DNA of 64,000 bases from Desulfobacterales bacterium. GTDB taxonomy: Bacteria; Desulfobacterota; Desulfobacteria; Desulfobacterales; JAQWFD01. The first letter of the stretch is position 1. Each line of letters begins with the position of its first letter. Positions 18,581 to 27,052 of this stretch are shown piece by piece. The stretch lies in NCBI GenBank assembly GCA_028704555.1, contig JAQWFD010000016.1:1-64000 (forward strand), given 5' to 3'. Below the pieces are notes generated by a model that was given only the letters and a program-made list of their open reading frames with translations, was not told where the DNA came from and did not search any database. The translations under genes were made by a program, and so were the position numbers.

Positions 18581-18663
18581 TCATTGAACGTAAAGCCAGC
18601 AGAGCAGTTGTCGGCTGTGTTGAAGCTGCAAAAGCAAAAAGGTTCAGGGAGGCGATACATTGA
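18577..18663 (+). CDS. Possible 28-codon ORF linking pglX to the accessory gene
   Basis: ATGA overlap with the pglX stop, then 28 codons (MIIERKASRAVVGCVEAAKA…) to a TGA at 18661-18663, which overlaps the TTG start of the next gene at 18660. A GGGGA precedes the ATG. The residues match nothing I know. It may act only as a translational coupler, or be a remnant of an upstream extension of the next gene. It is basic and helix-prone. Confidence 0.35.
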   Translation: MIIERKASRAVVGCVEAAKAKRFREAIH

Positions 18664-20093
18664 GCAACTTTTACCATAGGCTTTTGGAACAACCTGAAGG
18701 TAAAATAATTGAATTCAAAAGGGATCTGTCTTCACCCAAGCCAATGATGAAAGCACTTGTGGCATTTGCCAATACTGCCGGTGGACGGCTGATTATCGGT
18801 GTCAGTGACGACCGGCAGGTGCTGGGGGTTGAAGACCCGCTGTCACAGGAGGAACGGCTGTGCAGCATGATCGCCGATTCCATTGCACCCCGCCTTGTGC
18901 CGAACATCGAAATGATCACCATTGAGGATAAAACCCTTTTAATTGCCGAAGTTTTTCTCAGCAGTTCCCGCCCCCATTTTCTGCGTTCCGAAGGTGGGGA
19001 AACCGGCGTTTATGTCCGGCTGGGTTCAACCAACCGCCAGGCTGACCAGGAGCTGATTGCAGAGCTTCGCCGGTCAGTGGAGGGAGTGGCATTTGACGAG
19101 ATGCCAATGCCTGAGCTTTCCATTGATGATATAGATACCCGGGCCATTGCCCAAAGTGCCCGTGAAAAATCTCCCATGGGTGAGAGAGAACTCAGAACAC
19201 TCAAGTTGCTTGTACCCCACCAGGGGAGGCTGGTTCCTTCAAAAGGGGCCATCATTTTATTTGGCAGGGATCGCAGATATTATTTTTCTGATGTATGGGT
19301 GCAGTGCGGACGGTTTACCGGTCGAGACAAGGCAGATATTTTTGATCACATTGAGATTTACGACCCTCTTCCCCAGGCGGTTGACAGTATCATGCTGTTT
19401 CTGAAGAAGCATGCCATGCGCGGGGCCGATTTTTCAGAGGTCAGGCGTAAAGATGTCTGGAGCATTCCCCTGGGTATTTTGCGTGAAGCTGTCATTAATG
19501 CCCTGGTTCATGCAGACTACTCCCAGCGGGGGGCTCCCATCCGGATTTCCTTTTTTGATGACCGCATTGAAATTGAAAATCCCGGAATTCTTCTGCCCGG
19601 CATGACCATCAAAGATATGAAAGAAGGTATATCAAGAATCAGGAACCCGGTTATTGCCCGTCTTTTTCGGGAGATGAATCTGATTGAGCAATGGGGAACC
19701 GGTGTGCCCCGCATGTTCAAACAGGCTCAAGAACTGGGACTGCCGGAACCTCAGATTGTGGAATTAGGAATGAGGGTCAGGTTTATTGTTCATCTGGCCG
19801 AGCAGGTACGTATTCAGACCCAGCCGGCAACCCAACAAGTAACCCAACAAGTAACCCAACAAGTAACCCGGCTGCTGGAAAAAATGGAAGGAGAAATAAG
19901 CCGATCACAGCTTATGCAAGCCTTACAATTAAAAGATCGAGTGAATTTTTCCCGTATTTATCTTGAACCGGCACTTGCGATGAATTTGATTGAAATGACG
20001 CAACCGGATTCTCCCAAAAGCCCAACGCAAAAATACCGGCTCACGGCAAAGGGACAGGGATTGCTATCCACAGATGACAGCGGAAAGGGCTAA
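18660..20093 (+). CDS. AlbA_2 / HATPase domain protein inserted in the BREX operon
   Basis: 477 residues. Residues about 10-130 form an AlbA_2 (Schlafen-like) domain: EGKIIEFKRDL, KALVAFANTAGGRLIIGVSDD, GVYVRLGSTNRQAD. Residues about 270-370 match the ATP-binding HATPase_c_4 region often found with it (REAVINALVHADYSQRG, DRIEIENPGILLPG, WGTGVPRMF). A threefold TQQV repeat follows (about 391-402), then a C-terminal winged helix. It starts at TTG 18660 with GGGAGG 7 bases upstream; no ATG fits. It lies between pglX and pglZ, a common site for BREX accessory genes. Its role is unknown: it could be a regulator or an added defence effector. Its stop codon TAA is the first three bases of a repeat element, so the C terminus may have been altered. 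Confidence 0.85.
   Translation: MSNFYHRLLEQPEGKIIEFKRDLSSPKPMMKALVAFANTAGGRLIIGVSDDRQVLGVEDPLSQEERLCSMIADSIAPRLVPNIEMITIEDKTLLIAEVFLSSSRPHFLRSEGGETGVYVRLGSTNRQADQELIAELRRSVEGVAFDEMPMPELSIDDIDTRAIAQSAREKSPMGERELRTLKLLVPHQGRLVPSKGAIILFGRDRRYYFSDVWVQCGRFTGRDKADIFDHIEIYDPLPQAVDSIMLFLKKHAMRGADFSEVRRKDVWSIPLGILREAVINALVHADYSQRGAPIRISFFDDRIEIENPGILLPGMTIKDMKEGISRIRNPVIARLFREMNLIEQWGTGVPRMFKQAQELGLPEPQIVELGMRVRFIVHLAEQVRIQTQPATQQVTQQVTQQVTRLLEKMEGEISRSQLMQALQLKDRVNFSRIYLEPALAMNLIEMTQPDSPKSPTQKYRLTAKGQGLLSTDDSGKG
19829..19864 (+). repeat. Three 12-bp tandem repeats encoding TQQV
   Basis: AACCCAACAAGT occurs three times in a row within the accessory gene and encodes a TQQV linker. Copy-number change would keep the frame (12 bases), altering only linker length. 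Confidence 0.8.
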
Positions 20094-20280
20094 GGGCCTC
20101 GGAACAAATTAAATCCACAATCTTGCTTGTCTTTTTGCCCGCCTTCTGCGTTGCATCAAAAAGCACATGCAACAAGCATGCACTCTTTGATACGCCTTGA
20201 AGACGAACAGGTAAGCGAGTGTGCGAGACTCCGAAAATCCTTCGCAATCTTTGTGGATTTTATTCCTTCCGAGGCCCTAA
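20091..20280. mobile_element. Palindromic element family B, copy 1, in BREX operon
   Basis: 190 bp with imperfect terminal inverted repeats of about 35 bp: TAAGGGCCTCGGAA… at the left and …TTCCGAGGCCCTAA at the right, continuing inward with AAATCCACAA / TTGTGGATTT. It encodes nothing. Its inner part shares GATACGCCTTGAAGACG with copy 2 at 61669. The first TAA is the stop codon of the accessory gene. Confidence 0.75.
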
Positions 20281-20312
20281 CCCCGGAATCTATCTTTTCT
20301 TTAATCTGCGAA

Positions 20313-20359
20313 AATCTGCGTAATCTGCGGATAATTTTTTTCCACAGATTACGCAGATT
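20313..20359. repeat. 15-bp perfect inverted repeat before pglZ
   Basis: AATCTGCGTAATCTG (20313-20327) pairs with CAGATTACGCAGATT (20345-20359). It lies about 30 bases before the pglZ start and could sequester its leader or attenuate transcription. Repeats of this AATCTGCG type are scattered in many genomes. Confidence 0.6.
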
Positions 20360-20386
20360 ATGATGAATATTTTTAACAGGAAAATC

Positions 20387-23035
20387 ATGGATATAAAACA
20401 GCTCAACCAGACCCTGACACGGATTTTTAAAGAAGAGAAGAAACGACTCGTTTTCTGGTATGACGGGGAAAAGGAATTTGAAGAGAGTTTGCCGTCAATA
20501 GAAGTGGAAGGAGTTACTCTCTTAAGGCTTGATGAGACCTGCGCCCTTGATTTAAAAATAAGGCTTGAGATCGGGGATGTTAATGGACGATTTATTCTTT
20601 ATGCCCCGTACTATGAACCCGCGCCGGAAAGAGACTGGCTTTTTGATATTAAATTATACGCCTATCTTTTCCATGCTGACCGGGCGTCGATCCTGATTAA
20701 GGAGCTGGGTCTGGAAAACCAGAGCATGAGGCCTTTTATTAAAGAACGAAGGGCGTTTTTCAGAAGCCGGGACCGGCTTGACCGATTAAAAAAATGGGTT
20801 GAACTGCAAGATCGGGAAGATGATATGGATCTTAAGATGATCACCGTTCTTGTACGGGCTGACCAGCCTGAACCTTTTGCCATTCTCATGAAATTGATGG
20901 CCTCTTTCTGCATGGACGGCCAATTTGATGAAACAATGGAATCAAAGCCATGGAAGGAGATTGATGCCTTTGGACTTACCCCTTCATTTTGGAAATTCAT
21001 GGTGCAAACCTTTGGATACGTCAATGAATCATCACCGGGTTTGATGGATCTTTTGATCAGAATTTTTGTCACTGATTTTTCAAACCATCTTAAAAATGAT
21101 CTGCCGGTTTCCCTTGCACATTTCAGGATTTCAGGAACGTCTAAAGCGATGAACGCATCGGTCTTTTTAAACCAGTGGCAGACCCATACCCTTTATTGTA
21201 AAAATTTCAACCGGATCTCTAAGGCTATCTCTAAACGACTGAATATCGCCCAGGCGATCTCCTGCCTGGAAATTGAAAATCTTCTGGAAGTCTTCACTTT
21301 TGAAGATGTGGAACAAAGAGTTATCAGTTCATTCAGGGATCAGATCATTGATCGTTTTCATCGGGCTTCTTTTGATAAGGATTTTTTAACCATCCAGGAT
21401 GCCATTAAAAAACGGCTGGATGGATATTGGGCAAATTCTATTTTTGAGGATGATCCTGAAAAAAACCTCTATAAATCCGCCTGTCAAGCGTTGGAAACAG
21501 CCATAAAGCTGTTTGAGCTGAGAAAAAAATATGACGGTGGATTTAATTACAAGCGTGCCGACGACATGTTTGCGGCGTATACCCGGGAACTTTTTCTTTT
21601 TGATCAATACCATCGAATCTTCAATGAACTTGCCAATGAGGCGGAACAGGGTGGATGGGATGTGTTGAAACAGCTTAGATCCTGTGTGGAAGATTGTTAC
21701 AGTGGCTGGTTCCTGGAACAGCTTTCCATTAAATGGGGTGATTTCCTCGGATCTGATTCTGATTTGATTGCACCGGGTCTGCTTGACCACTGGCATTTGA
21801 AGGGGATTGATAATCAATATAATTTTTTTAAGGAAAAGATAAGGCCTGTATTGGCCAGGTCCGATAGAAACAGGATATTTGTCATTGTCAGCGATGCCTT
21901 TCGTTATGAAGCAGGAAAAGAGATGACAGACCAGATCAATGGCAAGTATCGGCTTCAGGCTGAGATTGAGCCCATGCTTGGCGTTTTGCCGAGTTTTACA
22001 GCCCTGGGTATGGCATCAACGCTGCCATATGAATCCTTGTCATTTAAAGAGGATTCAATAAGTCCATTACTTGACGGGAAAGCAACCGGTTCATTTGATC
22101 AGCGTGCGGCCATTCTAAATAATGTTAACGGAACAGCCGTTAAAGCATCAGATCTGTCAGCCATGAGCAAAGACAAGGGCCGGGAGTTTGTAAAACCCCA
22201 CAGGGTCGTTTATATTTATCATGATCATATTGATGCTGTTGGAGACAAGGCCGTTTCAGAAGATAAGACCTTTGAGGCCGTAAGAACTGCCATTGATGAG
22301 CTGACAGCGCTTGTGGGGCTTATCATTGACCGCCTGAATGGCTCCCGGGTCATTATCACCGCAGATCATGGTTTTATTTATCAGGAAAAAGATCTGGCGG
22401 CCTTGGACAAAAGTATCCTGGAGCCGGAACCCAACGGTGCGGTTAAAAAGCATAAACGATTCATTCTGGGAGCAACCCTTGGAAAATCTGATAAGGTATT
22501 TGTCGGCAGCACTAAACAGACCGCCAATACGATTACAGATATGAAGTTCTGGCTGCCAGGGGGAACCAACCGGTTCAATTTTGTGGGGGGAGCAAAGTTT
22601 TTCCATGGCGGGGCCATGCTCCAGGAAATCACCATACCGGTGATAACGGTATCTGAAATGAAGGGAATCCATAAGGAGAAATCCCAGGTGGGCATGGTGG
22701 GTGTTTCTTTACTGGGATCCTCTAAAAAGATCGTGACCAATATCCCCAGATTTGAATTCATACAGACCGATGCCGTTTCCCAGCGCATGAAACCCAGGAC
22801 CTTAAAAGTATCTTTGCGGGACGGAAACGATATTGTCAGCAAAGAAGAGACCCTCACCTTTGACAGCAGTTCTTCATCCATGGATGAACGTAAAAAAACA
22901 GTCAGGCTATCTTTAAAATCAGGACCCTTTGACAATAAAAAAGAATATGCCCTGGTGCTTCGCAATGCCGAGGATGAGACAGAATATGACAGACTGCCGT
23001 TCATGATAGATATTGCATTTGCAAACGATTTTTAG
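20387..23035 (+). CDS. pglZ: BREX-1 phosphatase-like protein PglZ (type A)
   Basis: Core BREX protein with an alkaline-phosphatase-superfamily fold, 882 residues. Metal-site-like segments are FVIVSDAFRYEAGKEM, VYIYHDHIDAVGD and VIITADHGFIYQ. A long N-terminal helical part precedes them, and a C-terminal beta-rich part (FEFIQTDAVSQRMKP onward) ends the protein. The ATG at 20387 (MDIKQLNQTLTRIF) has AGGA 7 bases upstream and is preferred to 20360. The gap before it (about 290 bases) holds a family B element and a palindrome, so expression relative to pglX may be reduced or separately initiated. brxL starts 8 bases after the stop. Confidence 0.95.
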   Translation: MDIKQLNQTLTRIFKEEKKRLVFWYDGEKEFEESLPSIEVEGVTLLRLDETCALDLKIRLEIGDVNGRFILYAPYYEPAPERDWLFDIKLYAYLFHADRASILIKELGLENQSMRPFIKERRAFFRSRDRLDRLKKWVELQDREDDMDLKMITVLVRADQPEPFAILMKLMASFCMDGQFDETMESKPWKEIDAFGLTPSFWKFMVQTFGYVNESSPGLMDLLIRIFVTDFSNHLKNDLPVSLAHFRISGTSKAMNASVFLNQWQTHTLYCKNFNRISKAISKRLNIAQAISCLEIENLLEVFTFEDVEQRVISSFRDQIIDRFHRASFDKDFLTIQDAIKKRLDGYWANSIFEDDPEKNLYKSACQALETAIKLFELRKKYDGGFNYKRADDMFAAYTRELFLFDQYHRIFNELANEAEQGGWDVLKQLRSCVEDCYSGWFLEQLSIKWGDFLGSDSDLIAPGLLDHWHLKGIDNQYNFFKEKIRPVLARSDRNRIFVIVSDAFRYEAGKEMTDQINGKYRLQAEIEPMLGVLPSFTALGMASTLPYESLSFKEDSISPLLDGKATGSFDQRAAILNNVNGTAVKASDLSAMSKDKGREFVKPHRVVYIYHDHIDAVGDKAVSEDKTFEAVRTAIDELTALVGLIIDRLNGSRVIITADHGFIYQEKDLAALDKSILEPEPNGAVKKHKRFILGATLGKSDKVFVGSTKQTANTITDMKFWLPGGTNRFNFVGGAKFFHGGAMLQEITIPVITVSEMKGIHKEKSQVGMVGVSLLGSSKKIVTNIPRFEFIQTDAVSQRMKPRTLKVSLRDGNDIVSKEETLTFDSSSSSMDERKKTVRLSLKSGPFDNKKEYALVLRNAEDETEYDRLPFMIDIAFANDF

Positions 23036-23043
23036 GTGGATTT

Positions 23044-25080
23044 ATGGAAACAGGCGATGTCAGTATTGATGTATTGTTAAATACGCATTTTGCAGGCCGT
23101 GTGGTACGAAAAGATCTGACCAAACTTCTCAAGGAGGGCGCCAATGTCCCTGTTTATGTGTTGGAATACCTCCTGGGGATGTATTGTGCGGTTGAAGATG
23201 AAGCGGTGATACAGGAAGGGCTTAAAACAGTAAAGCAGATTCTGTCAGATAATTATGTCCGCCCGGATGAGGCCGAAAAGGTCAAATCCAAAATTAAAGA
23301 ACTCGGCAGCTATAAAATCATTGATAAGGTGACGGTAAAGCTCAATGAAAGACGAGATGTCTATGAAGGCATGCTTTCCAACCTCGGGGTCAAGGGACTT
23401 GAAGTCTCCAGTGATATTGTAAAACGATATGAAAAACTCCTGGTGGGAGGCATCTGGTGTATTTTAAATCTTCAATATTATTATGAGGAAGGGTCAAAGG
23501 ATTCCCCCTTTCTTATATCAGAGCTCAAACCCATTCAAATGCCCAATCTTGATATGAACTTGATTTTTGAAGGGCGGAAGCAATTTTCTGAAGAACAATG
23601 GATCGACATGATCTTAAGATCAACCGGACTTGAACCGACTCTTTTTGAGACGCGTGTTAAATGGCATTTTCTGTCACGGTTGATCCCGCTGGTTGAAAAT
23701 AATTATAACCTGTGCGAACTGGGACCCAGGGGAACGGGTAAAAGTCATATTTACAAAGAAATCAGTCCCAATTCGATACTGGTGTCCGGCGGCCAGACAA
23801 CGGTGGCAAACCTGTTTTACAATATGAGCAGTCGGAAAGTCGGTCTTGTGGGGGTATGGGACACGGTGGCATTTGATGAGGTTGCCGGCATCCGGTTTAA
23901 AGATAAAGACGGCATACAGATCATGAAGGATTTTATGGCATCCGGTTCTTTTTCCCGGGGAAGGGATGAAGTTAATGCCAATGCTGCCATGGTCTTTGTG
24001 GGCAACATCAACCAAAGTGTGGATATGCTCGTTAAAACCAGTCATCTTTTTGCGCCTTTCCCTGAAGAAATGATTGATGCTGCTTTTTTCGACCGGATGC
24101 ATGCCTATGTTCCGGGCTGGGAAATCCCCAAGATGAGACCCGGATTTCTCACCAACCAGTATGGATTGATTGTTGATTTTCTTGCTGAATTCTTAAGGGA
24201 AATGCGGAAAAGAAGCTTTTCAGATGCCATTGATCGATATTTTAAAATGGGAAACAACCTGAATCAGAGAGATATCATTGCCGTTCGAAAAACAGTGTCC
24301 GGACTTTTAAAAATCATATATCCCCATGGCGATTTTGATAAAGATGCGGTTGAACGCTGCCTCGTTTATGGCTTGGAAAGCAGGAGGCGTGTTAAAGAAC
24401 AGCTGAAAAAGATCGGGGGCATGGAATTTTATGATGTGCATTTCAGCTACATCGATAATGAAACCCTGGAAGAAAAGTTTGTCAGTGTTCTTGAGCAGGG
24501 CGGAGGGACACTCATCCCTGAAGGCCCCATGAATCCTGGAACGATGCATACGGTAAAGCTCGGAACCTCCGGACATCCCGGTTTATACCGATTGGAACTT
24601 CAGGTGACAGCGGGCAATGGCAAATTATCGATTTCAGGCTCTGGAACCGACACAAAGACCAAAGAGGCCATCAAAATTGCCTATGACTATTTTAAGGCTA
24701 ACATGGCAAGGGTCAGTTCCATGTCCAAAGTCGGCGATCATGATTATCACCTTCATATTGTTGAAATGCAAAGCACCGGCCCTGCTTCTGATCTGACCCT
24801 GTGCAGTTTTATCTCCTTATGTTCCGGGCTGATGGGTAGATCCATCCAAAGTCAGATGATCGTTTTGGGAAATATGAGCCTGGGTGGAACCATTGAAAAA
24901 GCATCAAATCTCGCAGAAAAGCTGCAAACCGGATTTGACGCGGGTGCAAAAAAAATCCTGATTCCCATGAGCAGTGTGGGAGATATCCCAACCATCCCCG
25001 GGGAACTGTTTGCCAAATTCCAGACGAGTTTTTATTCAGACCCTGTGGATGCTGTCTATAAAGCCTTAGGCGTCAAATAA
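23044..25080 (+). CDS. brxL: BREX protein BrxL, AAA+ with Lon-like domain
   Basis: Last BREX gene, 678 residues. Walker A GPRGTGKSH is near residue 228 and a Walker B-like VWDTVAFDEVAG follows. A Lon-protease-like C-terminal domain starts around residue 500 (TVKLGTSGHPGLYRLELQ). Where Lon has DGPSAG, BrxL has TGPASD; the GGTIEKASNLAEKL stretch and GAKKILIPMSSVGDIP correspond to the Lon region around its catalytic lysine. Reported work treats BrxL as a DNA-binding AAA+ ring rather than a proven protease. AGGTGGA overlaps the end of pglZ. Presence of BrxL with BrxA, BrxB, BrxC, PglX and PglZ defines a type 1 system. Confidence 0.96.
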   Translation: METGDVSIDVLLNTHFAGRVVRKDLTKLLKEGANVPVYVLEYLLGMYCAVEDEAVIQEGLKTVKQILSDNYVRPDEAEKVKSKIKELGSYKIIDKVTVKLNERRDVYEGMLSNLGVKGLEVSSDIVKRYEKLLVGGIWCILNLQYYYEEGSKDSPFLISELKPIQMPNLDMNLIFEGRKQFSEEQWIDMILRSTGLEPTLFETRVKWHFLSRLIPLVENNYNLCELGPRGTGKSHIYKEISPNSILVSGGQTTVANLFYNMSSRKVGLVGVWDTVAFDEVAGIRFKDKDGIQIMKDFMASGSFSRGRDEVNANAAMVFVGNINQSVDMLVKTSHLFAPFPEEMIDAAFFDRMHAYVPGWEIPKMRPGFLTNQYGLIVDFLAEFLREMRKRSFSDAIDRYFKMGNNLNQRDIIAVRKTVSGLLKIIYPHGDFDKDAVERCLVYGLESRRRVKEQLKKIGGMEFYDVHFSYIDNETLEEKFVSVLEQGGGTLIPEGPMNPGTMHTVKLGTSGHPGLYRLELQVTAGNGKLSISGSGTDTKTKEAIKIAYDYFKANMARVSSMSKVGDHDYHLHIVEMQSTGPASDLTLCSFISLCSGLMGRSIQSQMIVLGNMSLGGTIEKASNLAEKLQTGFDAGAKKILIPMSSVGDIPTIPGELFAKFQTSFYSDPVDAVYKALGVK

Positions 25081-25090
25081 TAAAGAGCAG

Positions 25091-25335
25091 GTGTATTTGC
25101 TGCAAATGGGGGCTGTGTGAATAAACAGATGGATAATCGAACCCCCGGAGCCATGTATTCCCTTATACCGGGAATCAAAGACTGGTGAGGTGTGGGAGAA
25201 GGAGACCTAATGTGTCTGGATAAAAGTTTTTACCTGTGGCTGGCAGGATAGACTACGAATATTACTGCGATATTAGAGTAGACAGGGGAAACATCCGTGA
25301 GAAGGCGTCAGGGCTGGCCATGGCTGAAATGTAAA
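25091..25335 (+). ncRNA. Possible group II intron 5' fragment (structured RNA relic)
   Basis: It begins with GTGTATTTGCTGC 10 bases after the brxL stop. The stretch holds blocks that look like folded RNA: AACCCCCGGAGCC, TTCCCTTATACCGGGAA, GGTGAGGTGTGGGAGAAGGA, ACTGCGATATTAGAGTAGA, and GTGAGAAGGCGTCAGGG. These resemble domain I of some bacterial group II introns as I remember them, and the GTGT start would fit a 5' splice site. No reverse transcriptase ORF or domain V follows, so it would be a decayed 5' piece. A different structured RNA is possible. Confidence 0.4.
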
Positions 25336-25637
25336 AAATTGGATTTTGATAATATATAATAGTTACAATAAATTTTACATTTATTGAAGATAAGTATTCT
25401 TCAATAACCATTTAACATTACATATATATAATATATAGCAGGGCTATTGGATAAATCTATTCACTCACGCGCTCGATAGAGTTAAAAGGTATTTGTAACC
25501 GTTTTAGCATCCGGCTTGTAATGGCTGCCTTTCATGCGATTCATATGTCATTATGGGGCGGAAAACTGCCCCATAACTGCAGCGCGGAAAACGGAAACGA
25601 ATATCAGATATTACGATACGATTAAAGAGAACGGTCG
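25336..25637. repeat. AT-rich non-coding stretch with two hairpins
   Basis: TTATTGAAG (25381-25389) / CTTCAATAA (25399-25407) and TTATGGGGC (25551-25559) / GCCCCATAA (25568-25576) are perfect short inverted repeats. No gene is seen between the putative RNA and tatA. Confidence 0.5.
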
Positions 25638-25823
25638 TCAGGCATCCTTTTTGTCTGAAATCTTTTTTTCGTCTTCATCCTCATTTATTTCTTTGGTCGC
25701 TTTTTTGAAATTTTTTATGCCTTTTCCGATACCGGATCCGATTTCGGGCAGTTTGCCTGCACCAAAAATGATCAGGATGATAACCAGTATGATGATAAGT
25801 TCCGGCATTCCGATTCCAAACAT
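25638..25823 (-). CDS. tatA: Sec-independent translocase subunit TatA/TatE
   Basis: 61-residue single-span membrane protein of the twin-arginine export system. It has the short N-terminal helix ([22 protein letters not shown]), the hinge, and the amphipathic helix [19 protein letters not shown], then a charged tail. The ATG at 25823 (MFGIGMPE) has GGAGG just upstream, so the open frame back to 25841 is not used. tatB and tatC are not adjacent. The gene is isolated; the tatD homologue nearby is not functionally tied to export. Confidence 0.93.
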   Translation of the reverse strand: MFGIGMPELIIILVIILIIFGAGKLPEIGSGIGKGIKNFKKATKEINEDEDEKKISDKKDA

Positions 25824-26081
25824 AAACTCCTCCTGTCTCATACCTGTTTTTTTACCAGGTTCATAATAAAATTACTCTGGGAAAATGAAATAGTGACGAC
25901 CTGATCGGGCATAACCTGCCAGGAAGCTGGCCGTACGCATTCGTTTTCCATTATATGCCGATAATCAGAACAAAAGCGCCAGAGAATTTTTTCAGCTGTA
26001 AGCATGCCTATGGACATTTAGCAGCCATCAAATTGATGTTAATACATATCACCGGCTAAATACGGTGTCAATCGATTACCA

Positions 26082-26201
26082 TTAACCCTGCAACGCGACT
26101 TGTTTTTTAGAGCCCTTTAATTTCAAGGGGTTCTGTTCTTAATGTCTATGGCGTTTAATTAAAAACAGCATGTTAATTTTTAAGTATCGTTGTAGGGTTA
26201 A
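26082..26201. repeat. 120-bp inverted-repeat element (family D)
   Basis: Ends TTAACCCTGCAACG (26082-26095) and CGTTGTAGGGTTAA (26188-26201) are inverted with one mismatch. An inner AGCCCTTTAA / TCAAGGGGTT hairpin also forms. It has no coding capacity and sits between tatD and tatA, downstream of tatD. Confidence 0.55.
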
Positions 26202-26247
26202 GCTGGAAACTGCCTTTCTGTGTTAATCGGAAGCCTTCCCCGAATGA

Positions 26248-27033
26248 TCAGGGCCGGGGGATACCGAATAATCTGCAACTGTTCGCCCATATCACCTCTG
26301 AAAGATATTCCGGATCTTCGTCTCTGACCTCAGCAAGCTTTAGTAGAACCCGCCTGACAAAGGCGGGCTCGTTTCTCCGGGTTCGGTTTCGTTCGGGCGT
26401 GGGGGTCAGATAGGGAGAGTCGGTTTCAATCAAAAGTCTTTCCGCGGGTATCATGGGGGCCAACCGCCGCAAATCCATGCCGCGGGAACAGAGGGTGATG
26501 ATTCCGGTTATGCCGATGTACAGTCCCATGTCCAGATATTGGTTTAATTCGGCTTCATTGCCGCTGAAACAGTGGATAACCCCTCTGATGCGGTGTTCGT
26601 GAGTCTTGAGAATATCCAGAAGCCGTCCCCGGCTCTCTCTTTCATGAAATATGACTGGCAGATTTAATGTCCCCGCTGTGTCAAGCTGACGGACCAGCCA
26701 TTTCTCCTGAACGGCTTCGGGCGAATGCATCCGGTTAAAGTCCAGTCCGATTTCTCCCCAGGCGCGAACCTTCGGACTCGCTGCCAGGTGTTTGAGTTCG
26801 TCTATGACGGTCTCCGAACAGTTATTTGTCTCATGGGGATGCAGGCCAACCGAAGCGTAAATATCGGATCGGGATTCTGCTATGGATACTGCCTTCTTCG
26901 AAGAATCCGTGTTGACCCCGACTATCATCATCGCGTTTATGCCGCTGTCCTTTGCGCGCTGGATGACCAGGTCAATGTCTTCGTCAAATACGGGGTCATC
27001 TATGTGGCAGTGGCTTTCAAATAGTGTCAGCAT
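26248..27033 (-). CDS. tatD: TatD-family metal-dependent DNase/hydrolase
   Basis: 261-residue TIM-barrel amidohydrolase-like nuclease. Metal ligands: FESHCHIDDPVF (HxH), AWGEIGLDF (Glu), LPVIFHERES (His), GVIHCFSGN (His), and LLIETDSPYLTP (Asp). Family members act in DNA repair and degradation despite the name. Length is normal. The ATG at 27033 has AAGGA about 10 bases upstream. A palindromic element begins 19 bases upstream of the start and may carry or displace the promoter. Confidence 0.93.
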   Translation of the reverse strand: MLTLFESHCHIDDPVFDEDIDLVIQRAKDSGINAMMIVGVNTDSSKKAVSIAESRSDIYASVGLHPHETNNCSETVIDELKHLAASPKVRAWGEIGLDFNRMHSPEAVQEKWLVRQLDTAGTLNLPVIFHERESRGRLLDILKTHEHRIRGVIHCFSGNEAELNQYLDMGLYIGITGIITLCSRGMDLRRLAPMIPAERLLIETDSPYLTPTPERNRTRRNEPAFVRRVLLKLAEVRDEDPEYLSEVIWANSCRLFGIPRP

Positions 27034-27052
27034 GACTTGATTCCTTTATTAT

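Noticed and set aside
19829-19864. Tandem repeat considered as a CRISPR-like or recombination array
   Set aside because: Only three 12-base units, directly adjacent with no spacers, and within a coding frame. It encodes a TQQV linker known from proteins of this type.
23044-25080. brxL considered as a second lon gene
   Set aside because: The domain order, the lack of the Lon N domain and the TGPASD segment, together with its place at the end of a BREX operon, identify BrxL. True lon is at 54803.
10083-25080. Possibility that BREX is degraded
   Set aside because: All six core genes are full length with intact motifs and no internal stops. Repeat elements lie only in gaps or at a stop codon.
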